The notes under the pieces were generated by a model. The model did not search any database. It saw only the letters and a program-made list of their open reading frames with translations, and was not told where the DNA came from. A stretch of 64,000 nt of DNA from an uncultured Bacteroidia bacterium. Its GTDB lineage: Bacteria; Bacteroidota; Bacteroidia; Bacteroidales; F082. Made by a program: the position numbers and the translations under genes. Numbering within the stretch: the stretch's first letter is position 1; every line of letters begins with the position of its first letter. The stretch covers positions 186,001-250,000 of the forward strand of contig CACYHP010000001.1 in assembly GCA_902774295.1 (NCBI GenBank), in the 5' to 3' direction. Below are positions 41,937 through 52,100 of this stretch, piece by piece.

Positions 41937-43217
41937 CTATCGATTCTTGATATATTCTATAGCTGCATCAAGTTGTGGCTTGAAATCACCGCCGTAGTTC
42001 TTGCGGAGAACGATCTGATCTGGCGTGTAACCGATGCTCTCAATCACCGTGCCGTTTATACGTGCCTCGAAAGTCGAAGTGTAGACATAGTGATGCATTG
42101 TGTTAATATCGCCAAACGGACCGCCATAGTTGAGGTTGATAGAAGAAACAGCCTGCAGAGGTCCTGTGGCACCGTAAGTGCGCTCGCCAATGGTATGGCT
42201 CGTCGGCAGCACTTTCTTGATAATGGATGTCTCAATCTCACCCATACTGACGGAACTGAGGTCGCACAACACCACGTATGGTATGTTCTCAGCTGTGAGG
42301 TCGCGATGATAACGGCTCTGCGGATGTATGTAATATGGAGTCCAAACAGAGTGCTCATATCGTCCCGGACCTTCTTTATATCTTGTCTGCATTACCTCAG
42401 TGGTCTCGTTGATGAATGAACCCAACACATAGTCGAGGTCGTCCTGGCAGCCTCCTGTGTTGGCTCTGTTGTCGAGTATGATGCCTGCCAGCTGCTCACG
42501 CGGAGTGTCTCTCACAGCCTCAAGCCAATGCCTAATGACCGTAGCTGCCTGCTGCGTCTCCTGACTGTTGCCGTCCATGAGATATGAAATAGCGGCACAC
42601 GACTGCCAGAGATAAGGTATCTTGCGTCCGTCAGGGAGCTTGATGAGACTGTAATGATACATCGCATACGTATTCAGTTCCTGAATAGTTCCTATGAAAT
42701 TCTCGTCAGCCTCAAGCTCATAGTTCAGACTCATTTGCTGAACATTTAAATACATAAGTATTTGTGAAATAAACGTAGGTGAAACGAAATAATCTCGTGT
42801 TTCTGTTTCAAGAACTCCCGGACTGACATAAAATTCATGCATGGTGTCAGACGCGGCTGGAAAAAGATTCTTGATACGAATGTTCATGTGATGGTCTCTC
42901 AAACCGCCCATAGCGCCAGTGTAGAGATTCTTGAGTTCGTCGACCTTCACCTCCTGACCGGCTAAATGCTTCGCGTCAAGAGCCTCAAACCTCGGCATAT
43001 ACTCGCTGTAAACAGCATCCCAATCAGTGTCGTCAACGTCCCAAAAAACATAGCCTGTGCTGATACATTTCCAAAGATATTCAAACTGTGTTGAATAGTT
43101 GTGATAAGCCAAATCGCCAGTCTCGCCAATATAAGGATGATAGTCAGCCTGCTTGCGGCAGCCGCCCAAAACAATGGCTGCCATAGCCAATATGATAATA
43201 GTTCTTTTCATTGTCAT
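41937..43217 (-). CDS. S41 family peptidase-like lipoprotein
   Basis: A 426-residue lipoprotein (signal with VLGGC). The C-terminal half has the S41 (tail-specific protease) core: GIILDNRANTGGCQDDLDYVLGSF, the nucleophile region VVLCDLSSVSMGEIE and HTIGERTYGATGPLQ. The position that usually carries the catalytic lysine (GKG/GKT after the Ser) reads Ala here, so activity by the standard Ser-Lys dyad is doubtful. Such proteins are frequent in Bacteroidota. ATG at 43217 or 43211. Follows the beta-barrel gene by six bases and is probably in its operon. Confidence 0.8.
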   Translation of the reverse strand: MTMKRTIIILAMAAIVLGGCRKQADYHPYIGETGDLAYHNYSTQFEYLWKCISTGYVFWDVDDTDWDAVYSEYMPRFEALDAKHLAGQEVKVDELKNLYTGAMGGLRDHHMNIRIKNLFPAASDTMHEFYVSPGVLETETRDYFVSPTFISQILMYLNVQQMSLNYELEADENFIGTIQELNTYAMYHYSLIKLPDGRKIPYLWQSCAAISYLMDGNSQETQQAATVIRHWLEAVRDTPREQLAGIILDNRANTGGCQDDLDYVLGSFINETTEVMQTRYKEGPGRYEHSVWTPYYIHPQSRYHRDLTAENIPYVVLCDLSSVSMGEIETSIIKKVLPTSHTIGERTYGATGPLQAVSSINLNYGGPFGDINTMHHYVYTSTFEARINGTVIESIGYTPDQIVLRKNYGGDFKPQLDAAIEYIKNR

Positions 43218-43223
43218 GCAGTT

Positions 43224-43889
43224 TTAAAATTTATAATAAACGCCTAATGTCAGTGAAAGGGTGTTCAAGTAGCGAGGGTCGCTCAGATGCTCGTATCCCT
43301 TGTGGTAGCTTACAAGGTCATAGTAAAACATCCCGTCAAGGTTGACACCTATCTGTTCTGTGATGTCATAGCTCAAACCGACGCCGCCCACGAGTCCCGC
43401 CGTAAAACGCCTGTCTTCATCGTTAAAATCGTGTTTCTCGTTGAAATCATTGAAATAGACATAATAGTCGGTCATCCAATATGTCGTGCCTTTCACCTTA
43501 GATTGCATCCAATAGCCGATAAAACCGCCGCAGAGCACATGTCCGCGCAGTTTATCGTTGCCAAACGAGAGGTCAGCAGTCACTGGAAGCATAAGATAGT
43601 CGTTGCGATACTTGGTGTAGACAGGGTCAAGATAGTTGAGGTTGCGGTCCATGCGATGCGAACGTCTCATCCAGCTCAGGTCGGCGCGTACCGCAAGCCA
43701 GTCATAAAACATATACTTGCCTTGGATACCAAATTCAAAGCTGCTCATCGCTGAATAACTCTCGTCGATACGACCCAAATTGGTGCGAGTGGTGGAGGTC
43801 TGCGTCCAGCCTCCCTTGACACCTGCAACCCATTGTGCACTGGCGCCCAGACTCATCATCAATGCTAATGCTAAAAATAACTTTTTCAT
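43224..43889 (-). CDS. Outer-membrane beta-barrel protein
   Basis: A 221-residue protein with signal peptide (MKKLFLALALMMSLGASAQ) and alternating hydrophobic strands typical of an eight-stranded barrel (VAGVKGGWTQT, EFGIQGKYMFYDWLAVRADLSW, LPVTADLSFGN, FTAGLVGGVGLSYDI, LSLTLGVYYKF ending in Phe). Function unknown: could be a structural or transport barrel partnering with the secreted adhesin encoded just upstream. The junction upstream of its ATG is nearly identical to that at 49137-49162. Confidence 0.8.
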   Translation of the reverse strand: MKKLFLALALMMSLGASAQWVAGVKGGWTQTSTTRTNLGRIDESYSAMSSFEFGIQGKYMFYDWLAVRADLSWMRRSHRMDRNLNYLDPVYTKYRNDYLMLPVTADLSFGNDKLRGHVLCGGFIGYWMQSKVKGTTYWMTDYYVYFNDFNEKHDFNDEDRRFTAGLVGGVGLSYDITEQIGVNLDGMFYYDLVSYHKGYEHLSDPRYLNTLSLTLGVYYKF

Positions 43890-43899
43890 GATATATTTC

Positions 43900-43926
43900 C
43901 TTTATCTTTTATCTCTTATCTAATAA
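43900..43926. repeat. Short 7-base array (CTTTATC/TTTTATC) at the end of adhesin B
   Basis: CTTTATC, TTTTATC, TCTTATC, TAATAAC, overlapping the stop codon. Nearly the same array occurs at the end of adhesin A (49149-49175). Confidence 0.6.
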
Positions 43927-46900
43927 CTATCTTTTGTGTCTTCTCATTCAGTTTTAAGATGTAAACACCGCATTGTGACGGCTTCTCAACCGTCTGCACG
44001 CCGCTCACGTGCTGTGTCATCACCATGCGTCCCATCACATCGAACACCTGGAGCTCGCCTTCGCCGCTGACGATGATGTCGTTGCCGCTCTGGTAGGCGA
44101 ATGTCTCCGTTGGTGTTGAAGCAGGGTCTGCATTATATCTTAAAACGACCTCGAAACGGTCTTTGTCGTCGGTCGACGAGCCCACAAAAGTGTAGCTGTC
44201 GTTGGCGAGCATGTCGATATCCTCACCAGCCACCTTGTCGATGAGGTGCAGATAGCTGAAGTCGCCGTTGGCATTGACTGTCAGAGTGTATTGGCTCATG
44301 TTTTTGCTTTCGAAGCGGAGGTCGATGACCTTGGTGTCGTCAGGAATATCCACAGAGGCGAAACGCTCGTCGTTATAATTCACGTAAAGCATCGGGGCAT
44401 GTTCGTTGCGGTGCTCAATCTTGTTCAAGCCGCGACCTGCCTTGAACTCCACGCAGGCCTTGTCGGTAAAGTTGTTGTTCTTCACCGTGAACGTGATGTT
44501 GTCGTTGTTAGAATACATCCTTTTATCCGGACTATAGGCGGTGGATGTAATGACGAGATTAGTCGCATCTTTAGCTTGCACCAATATGGCTTGTGTAGGG
44601 GCAATTGGCACGTTGTTTTCTGTCAGATCCCAGGTACCGTTGGTGCTTAAGGTGTAATATTTATCTTCCAAAGGGTAACTTGGGAAATTCTCGTCTCTTA
44701 CGATATGGTGCGAATATGGGTTTCCTATGATGTTGAATCCCTTATAATCTTCGTGTATGCAAGCATACGACAACTGCACTTCTATATCCCTGACATTCAG
44801 ATTGCCTGTAAATGTCATGTTGTCGACGGTGGAGCGGTAGAGATAACCACAACCGCTGGTCAATGAGTCGAAACTGTTTGCCTCGTTACGGTGCTCTTGC
44901 CATAAAAGATCCCTTTCATCATAACGATAAACATTATAATTCTGTGGGCTGGCAGGTGCGAAGGTGCTAATCTCGAGGTTTTTAACCGGTGAAGCTATGA
45001 GATACCATCCATTGTCGGGCTCGGTTGTCCAAGCACCGGTTGTTTTCTGCATGGTCACCGGCACCGAGGAGTTGCAATACAGCTGTCCTCCGTCCTCAAT
45101 GGTGATGCTGCCACCTGATAACATGGTGATTTTATCGGCATAAGCTATATATCCGTCGGGGATGGTTACTGGGGCATTTATTCTAATACCGTTGTTTTCT
45201 GCCGGCACATGTCTTGTGCTCCAGTTGGATGCCACGCCCCATTCTCCTGCCGTGTTGAAGGTGTTTTCCGTCAATATGACAGTTATAACGGCATTGTTGT
45301 CGCCCATTGTAAGGGTGTATGGGTTAGCGTTGCCGGTGATGCTGCCTGAGGTGGTTTCCGCTGTAGCGGTGAAAACGGTGTTGTCATAGTCGATGTTCAG
45401 TCCCAATACGTCTCCATTGGCAGCGTATAATGTGCCTTCATGAGAGACAGCGACATTGCCATAATACTCGAGATGAGGTACGGAGTATCCGTTAGTGACT
45501 GCCTCGTTGATGACAAAAGTAGTGTTTTCTCCAGCGTTGACGGAATGCACATGTTTCACATTAGGTGATGATTCCTGCACCAACGTTTCCATGTTTTCAA
45601 AGTCTTTATAATAGCAGTTTGTAAATGTACCACGTACATTGCCTCCGACAAACAAATAGAAACCGTTTTTCTTGGTGATGGATATCGTAGATGGTGCAAA
45701 GAAGCAGTTGGTGATAATGGCCTGTGAATTGTCTCTTGTCCAGCCCACAAAGCTGCCGCCTTCATAGCCGTTGGCATGGGTGTAGGTGATGCTTCCGGTG
45801 AACGAACATCCTTCAATGACTACAGTTTCGCCTTTGTCGACAGCACCCACTATACCTCCGGCATCGATGTCATTATTGTAACTTGAACTTATGGCGACGT
45901 CACTATAGCAGTTTATGATATGTGTTTCGCTTGATGCAGAAACGGGGGGATTACTGTTCCATGTGCCGTCAACAAAGCCAGCTACGCTTGCCGGACGCAT
46001 GTTGTTGGTTGTGATTGTACCTGTGAGTCTGATATTCTTAACTGTCGCATTGAACAAACAGCCGAAAAGCGAAGTGGTGTTACCTCCATTGCTGAGGTTG
46101 AGCGTGATAGTGTGACCGCCTCCGTCGAAGATGCCTTTGAAAGGCATGTTTTCAGATCCTGCCATCGTGTTTACTGTGATGTCTGAGGTCAAGAGGAAGA
46201 ATTTACCTTCATATGCTTCGCCTCCTGACACAGCTGCGGCAAAGCTGTTCCATTTTTCATCTGAACCAATGAGATACGGGTCATCTTCGTTGCCTGAGCC
46301 GTCTGTGGTTTCCATTTTCGGTCTCGCCTTGTTTTCAACCACCTGCCAATGGCTGCTGCCAAGCAATGACACCAGTTCTTCTGCTGTCTTTCCTATGCCA
46401 CTGGTGCCTTGAGAGTCTCCCATTGTGGCGGTATAGTAAGAATTGTTGGTGGTTAGCTTGCTGCTTTTCTCCATTCTTGCGAAAGTCTTGTGCCCGTCTT
46501 GGTCAAGTGTCAGTTCTGTTGGGTCGAACAGACAGTTGGTCAAGGTGACGTTGTTGTTGGCATAGCCCACAAAGCCGCCGCATTTTTCTGTATTGTTGCC
46601 TATAATCCTGCCGTCGAACAGGCTGTTGCTGATGGTGATTGTCGAGCCGTCGGCTGTATGTGACACGAGGCCTCCGTGGGTGCCGTCGCCACTGACGCTG
46701 CTGTTGATGGTGACATTGCTGCGGCAGCGCATGATGTTGACGGTGCCGATGGCACGAGCGACGATGCCACCAGCGTATTTGGTGTCAACGATGAGAGAGC
46801 CTTCAACATTCAATCCTGTGATTGTGGCGTCTTGCACGTAACGGAACGGTGCCGTATAATCGGAGAGGCTGTACAACGTAACGTTGATGGTATGACCGTT

Positions 46901-48853
46901 ACCGTCGAAATTGCCTTTGAAAGGGTAGTCTTTGTTTCCCACCATGTAGATGACGTCGATGTCGGCATCCAACTTTAAACACTTTCCGTTAAAACAGTTG
47001 CCGGCGTTTACTTCAGCCACCATATAGTTCCAGTTGGCGGCATTGGTTATTTTATATGGTGCATCAGGTGTTCCGGTACCTGTAGGGAATGGCTCGATGT
47101 CGACACCCACCTTTGGCAGTGCCACATCATTGGTGTTTTGCCAAAAATACTCGCTGAGTGCTGTAACGAGTTCGTCTGTCGTCAGGGCACTTCCGTTGAT
47201 GCCTTGGGCTCCCCCGAAAGGAGTCTTGTAATAGCAATGCGACAGAGCGAGGTCTTCACTCTCATCCGTCCTGGCGAAGGTTTTATGACCGTCAGGGTCT
47301 GTGTTCAGTTCTGCAGGGTTGAACAGACATCTGTTGAGACGGGCTTTCGCGTCATCGTCGACCCAGCCGATAAAACCACCGCATTTCTCTGTCTTGGTGC
47401 CAATAATCTTGCCGTTGAACAGACAGTAACTGATGGTGGTGTTACCTGATTCAACCTGCCCGATAAATCCACCATGGCTTCCGTCGCCATTGACGCTACT
47501 GTTGATATTGACACTACTAATGCATTTCTCAATGGTGTTGGTGCCGTCTGATCTGCCTGCTATGCCACCGACATATTTCTTCGTAGAGATTACAGAGCCT
47601 GTCACCTGAAGATTCTTTATTGTGGCATTTTTTATGTAACGGAATGGTGCACAGTACTCAGATTTTGTTCCCTGGGCGAATTTGATGGAGTGACCATCGC
47701 CGTCAAAGTTACCCGAGAAATATTTACTATCGCTTGTGCCAACCATCTTACTCACGACAATGTCCTTGGTGAGTTTGATATACTTGTTCCTGTATTCTCC
47801 CTTATTGATTTTATCAGCCAAAAATCTCCAATGAACCGGTGAAGAGATGAGATACGGGTCGGAATAGATACCCGTTCCACTCATTGGAGAGCATGTGACA
47901 TTCTGTTTCGACAAAGCATAGTTCCTATTATTCACTTTATACCAATTATCGCTACCAAGTATTTCTACAGCTTCATCCACAGACATGGATCTTCCATCGA
48001 TGCCTTGTACGGAACCCATGGTTGAATTGTAAATAGCAGTATCAAACACCATAAATGCGTTGCCACGTGCAAAAGTCGCACATTCATGCAAATCAACGTT
48101 TATCTGGGCTGGGCTGAACAAACAGTGATTAAAATACACGGCACCCTGGGCTTCACCAACGAAACCGCCCCAGGAGTGACCACTATTTCCTCCCAATAAC
48201 CTTCCCTCAAACAAACAGTTGGAAAAGACAGTGCAGCCATTGGCAACAAGCCCTACGTAACCACCGCTATTGGTATCCTTATTTTCATATCCTACATCAT
48301 CCGGAATTTTGGCAGTTATGGTAACAGCGACACGACAGTTGGATATCAAGTTTGATCCTTTTGCCTTACAAGCTAAACCAGCAGAATACCTGTCTATATC
48401 ATTACTATTACCAAAATAAGAATGATAACCGTGAATATATATATTCCCTTCTACCCTTAGATTAACAATGGTGGCATTATTAAGACAACGGAAAAGTCCT
48501 TTATGAAAATCTTTCTGGTAGTAATTACTGGTATAGTTAATAGTAATCGTATGACCATTGCCATTAAAAATGCCATTGAAAGATTGGTCAATTGATTCAG
48601 TCCATGAGGCACTTCCAACGAATATATCAGTATTAAGATTAATGTCCAGACGTACGTACTGATTGGCATAATCAATGCCATCAGCAACATCATAAGCAAA
48701 ATGCTGCCAATCAGTATCATTGTTAATGTAATAAGGCTCGTCTATAGTGCCTTTACCAGGTAGTCTGGGCTCCTGTCCCCACATCATATTTGCGGAGAAC
48801 GTCACAAACAGAAGCACCAAAAAGCATCTGATTGTGCCACTTAGCATTTTCAT
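43916..48853 (-). CDS. Giant modular T9SS surface protein B (four beta-helix modules)
   Basis: A 1645-residue protein. After a signal peptide come four modules of about 260-285 residues, each starting with G-T/S-G...DPY.I and WN..., running through an LD/T.DI.V..MVG strand to FDG.GHTI, then GLUG-like turns (GGIVARAIGTVNI, GGFVGYANNNVTLTNCLFDP). This is a parallel beta-helix adhesin design. A Big-like/beta sandwich region follows (NTFNTAGEWGVASNWS), and the end is a T9SS type A domain (GELQVFDVMGRMVMTQHVSGVQTV ... GVYILKLNEKTQKIVIR). The last 140 residues nearly equal those of protein A at 49163. Cell-surface adhesion or self-association is inferred. Confidence 0.87.
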   Translation of the reverse strand: MKMLSGTIRCFLVLLFVTFSANMMWGQEPRLPGKGTIDEPYYINNDTDWQHFAYDVADGIDYANQYVRLDINLNTDIFVGSASWTESIDQSFNGIFNGNGHTITINYTSNYYQKDFHKGLFRCLNNATIVNLRVEGNIYIHGYHSYFGNSNDIDRYSAGLACKAKGSNLISNCRVAVTITAKIPDDVGYENKDTNSGGYVGLVANGCTVFSNCLFEGRLLGGNSGHSWGGFVGEAQGAVYFNHCLFSPAQINVDLHECATFARGNAFMVFDTAIYNSTMGSVQGIDGRSMSVDEAVEILGSDNWYKVNNRNYALSKQNVTCSPMSGTGIYSDPYLISSPVHWRFLADKINKGEYRNKYIKLTKDIVVSKMVGTSDSKYFSGNFDGDGHSIKFAQGTKSEYCAPFRYIKNATIKNLQVTGSVISTKKYVGGIAGRSDGTNTIEKCISSVNINSSVNGDGSHGGFIGQVESGNTTISYCLFNGKIIGTKTEKCGGFIGWVDDDAKARLNRCLFNPAELNTDPDGHKTFARTDESEDLALSHCYYKTPFGGAQGINGSALTTDELVTALSEYFWQNTNDVALPKVGVDIEPFPTGTGTPDAPYKITNAANWNYMVAEVNAGNCFNGKCLKLDADIDVIYMVGNKDYPFKGNFDGNGHTINVTLYSLSDYTAPFRYVQDATITGLNVEGSLIVDTKYAGGIVARAIGTVNIMRCRSNVTINSSVSGDGTHGGLVSHTADGSTITISNSLFDGRIIGNNTEKCGGFVGYANNNVTLTNCLFDPTELTLDQDGHKTFARMEKSSKLTTNNSYYTATMGDSQGTSGIGKTAEELVSLLGSSHWQVVENKARPKMETTDGSGNEDDPYLIGSDEKWNSFAAAVSGGEAYEGKFFLLTSDITVNTMAGSENMPFKGIFDGGGHTITLNLSNGGNTTSLFGCLFNATVKNIRLTGTITTNNMRPASVAGFVDGTWNSNPPVSASSETHIINCYSDVAISSSYNNDIDAGGIVGAVDKGETVVIEGCSFTGSITYTHANGYEGGSFVGWTRDNSQAIITNCFFAPSTISITKKNGFYLFVGGNVRGTFTNCYYKDFENMETLVQESSPNVKHVHSVNAGENTTFVINEAVTNGYSVPHLEYYGNVAVSHEGTLYAANGDVLGLNIDYDNTVFTATAETTSGSITGNANPYTLTMGDNNAVITVILTENTFNTAGEWGVASNWSTRHVPAENNGIRINAPVTIPDGYIAYADKITMLSGGSITIEDGGQLYCNSSVPVTMQKTTGAWTTEPDNGWYLIASPVKNLEISTFAPASPQNYNVYRYDERDLLWQEHRNEANSFDSLTSGCGYLYRSTVDNMTFTGNLNVRDIEVQLSYACIHEDYKGFNIIGNPYSHHIVRDENFPSYPLEDKYYTLSTNGTWDLTENNVPIAPTQAILVQAKDATNLVITSTAYSPDKRMYSNNDNITFTVKNNNFTDKACVEFKAGRGLNKIEHRNEHAPMLYVNYNDERFASVDIPDDTKVIDLRFESKNMSQYTLTVNANGDFSYLHLIDKVAGEDIDMLANDSYTFVGSSTDDKDRFEVVLRYNADPASTPTETFAYQSGNDIIVSGEGELQVFDVMGRMVMTQHVSGVQTVEKPSQCGVYILKLNEKTQKIVIR

Positions 48854-48881
48854 ATAACTTGAATGTTTTATGATGTATCAA

Positions 48882-49136
48882 TTAATTGTTTTTGCGCTTG
48901 CGCGATACGGCGTAAGCACCTCCCAGCGCTGTAAGCACCAGCAAGCCGCTGCCTAATGGCGCAGGAGAGTTGCTGATGTCGCCTATATTCGTGTTCGGCA
49001 TCATCAGGCCCACGATTGACGGGTCGCTGATTCGTGAACTGTTTTCCCAATCGTTGAAGAAAGCGTCATTGTTTTGTGCCATCGCACCAACCGACATTGT
49101 AATTGTCAATGCTATTGTGAATAATAACTTTTTCAT
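48882..49136 (-). CDS. Small exported protein with C-terminal sorting-type tail
   Basis: An 84-residue protein between the two giant adhesin genes. Signal peptide (MKKLLFTIALTITMSVGAMAQ), a polar 35-residue middle, then PAPLGSGLLVLTALGGAYAV followed by the basic tail SRKRKNN. The Pro-containing motif, hydrophobic helix and basic end form a tripartite tail like PEP-CTERM/PID-CTERM signals recognised by exosortase-type enzymes. It could also be a simple C-terminal membrane anchor. Shares the leader sequence of the barrel gene at 43889. Function unknown. Confidence 0.75.
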   Translation of the reverse strand: MKKLLFTIALTITMSVGAMAQNNDAFFNDWENSSRISDPSIVGLMMPNTNIGDISNSPAPLGSGLLVLTALGGAYAVSRKRKNN

Positions 49137-49162
49137 GATATATTTCCTTTATCTTTTATCTT

Positions 49163-52100
49163 TTATCTAATAACAATCTTTTGTGTCTTCTCATTCAGTT
49201 TGAAGATGTAAACTCCTGTTTGAGACGGTTTTTCAATCGTCTCTACACCGGTTACACGACGGGTTGAGATCATTCGTCCCATCACGTCGAACACCTGCAG
49301 CTCGCCTTCGCCGGTGACGATGATGTCGTTGCCGTTTTGGTAGGCGAATGTCTCCGTTGGCGTTGAATCAGGGTCTGCATTATGTCTTAAAACGACTTCA
49401 AAACGGTCTTTGTCGTCGATTGATGAGCCCACAAAAGTGTAGCTGTCGTCTATCAGCATGTCTATGTCCTTGTTTGCCACCTTGTCGATGAGGTGCAGAT
49501 AGCTGAAGTCGCCGTTGGCATTGACTGTCAGAGTGTATTGGCTCATATTTTTGCTTTCGAAGCGGAGGTCGATGACCTTGGTGTCGTCAGGCATGCAGAC
49601 AGAGGCAAAGTCCTCGTCATCGTATCTCACGTAGAACATCGGGGCATCGGCATTATAGTGAGTCGGCTTGTTGAAGCCGTGGCCATCACGGAATTCTACA
49701 CAGGCCTTATCCATAAACTCGCTGTTTCTGACGGTGAACCAGATGTTGTCGTTGTCGGCTTTGTTTCCAATAGGGCCAACCATACTGTTGGTAATGTCGA
49801 GCGAACCAGCCTCTGGCTTGGCTTGCACAAGAATACCCTGACCCGGAGCTATCGCCACGTTGTCGTTGGTGATTGTCCAAGTGCCGTCGGTGTTGAGCAC
49901 GCAATATTTTTCCTCAAGGTAGTCGTTGGCGATGGCGTTGCCCTCGGCTGAGCCTTTGTAAATATTGTGCGAGAACGGGTTGCCGATAATATTGAAACCT
50001 TTTAAATCACCAGCTCCTTCGGTGTACGAAAGATTGTATCTTATAGGTGCATTGTTGAGCGTGCCGTTAAACGTGATAGTACCTGAATATGTGGTGCGGA
50101 ACAGATATCCACGGCCATTCTCGAACGATGAGAACTGATTGGCAGGATTGCGATACTCCTGCCATGTTTTAGTTGGCTCGTCGTAACGGTAAATGTTATG
50201 ATATCCACTGGTGAGACCTGTGACACCTGCAAACGTCTGCCCGTTGACAGGTGATGCAATAAGATACCATTTGTTTGTTCCTGCATGAGTTGATGCCTCT
50301 ATTGTCTTTTGCACCTGTGCCGTAATAGCGTTATTTGCGATCAGCTGTCCTCCGTCGCTGATGATGATGGAGGCTTTCGATTGCATATCAATACTGTCGA
50401 CAATGGCAGTACATCCGCTTGGAATGGTTGCCGCATTTGTAATGGCTACATCACAATCGGTTGGTACTACGCCTAAACTCCAGTTGCTTGCAACGTTCCA
50501 ATTACCGTCATTTTTGAAAGTGTTAAATGAAATATTTGCAGTGATTATACAGTTGTTATCAACCATGGTAAACGTGAAAGGATTACTTTCACCGCTTAGT
50601 GTGCCGTGTGAAGCGGAGAAACCATTGTGATGATATTTTTTACCTCCAGTATAGCCGAGGGTTAGGCTTAAAACATCTGCATTACCGGCGCGAAGCGTGT
50701 CGGCGTATTTGATACCTTGGTTGTTGCCATAGCTGGTAAGGCCGCTGACATTGTAGTATACAGTATCCGTTTCGGCATTTTTAACAGTGGTAAATCTGTT
50801 CGGTATGATCGAACGTCCACGATTGCCTTGTACCTGAAGACCTTTTTTAATCAAACTTGCGGCAACACTGTTGTAATAGCAGTTATTAAAGGTTCTATTA
50901 CCAAATCCTCCAACGAACATATAATGGTAATATTGAGGGTCAGGATCTGTAGTGACAAACTTTGTGACCGTGAATTCTGATGGAGCAAACAGACAGTCTG
51001 TCAAAGTGACATTTGCATTATATTGTGTAAAACCCACCAAACCGCCACCCTCGTAGCCGTTACTGTCGCTATAGATAATTTTGCCGGTGAATACACAGCC
51101 GGTCATATTAAGAGTCTGATAGGTATTGACACGTGCCACGAAAGCTCCGGCATCGATATCGCTGTTATAATTCGATATAATATTGACACTGCTTGAGCAG
51201 TTACGAATGTTGACAGTACCTTGAACGAAGCTCGTGATACTTGCCGGACGCATCCTGTTGGTGGTGACTGTACCTGTAAGGTTCAGATTCTTGATAGAGG
51301 CATTTTTAAGTGCAAGGAATGGAGCCACCCAGTCGCTGCCCGTACCTACCAAGTTGATGTTGAGCGTATGACCGTTGCCGTCGAATGAACCTGAGAAATA
51401 GGTGTTTGTCTCAGCAGTGGGTTCTAACTGATCCAAAGTGCATCCTACCATTGTGCTTATGTCTATATCAGCATCCAATCTGAAATACTTTCCGCTATAG
51501 CTTTCGCCACCGTTTACCTGTTCCATCAGATAGTTCCAGTTGGCTGTGGAAGCAATGATATATGGGCTTTCCGCTGTTCCTGAACCTGTAAATTGAGTGA
51601 CTTGGAAATTCATCTTTGGCAATGCCGCATCTGCAACATTTTGCCAATATGTTGAACCAAGTGCTGTAACGAGTTGATCTGTCGTCTTAGATCTTCCATC
51701 AGTGCCTTGAGCTTCTCCGAAAGTGGCCTTGTAATAGCAATTTGTCAAGGTGAGGTCTTCACCCTGTTCCGCTCTTGCGAAAGTCATATGACCGTCTGGG
51801 TCTGTAGTCAGTTCCGCCGGATTGAACAGGGAGTTTTCGATAGTTGCTTTTGTGTCATCGTCAACCCAGCCGATAAAGCCGCCGCAATCTTCAGTCTTGG
51901 TACCGATAATCTTGCCGTCGAACAGACAGTTAGTAATGGTGACGTTTCCATTTTCAATCTCCCCGATAAAGCCGCCATTTGTTCCGTCGCCGTCAACACT
52001 GCTGTGGATGGTGACACTGCTTCTGCAGCGCTCGATGATGCATGTGCCAAATGATTTGCCAACTAAGCCCGCGGCATTTTTCTTGGAGGTGTAGATGGTG

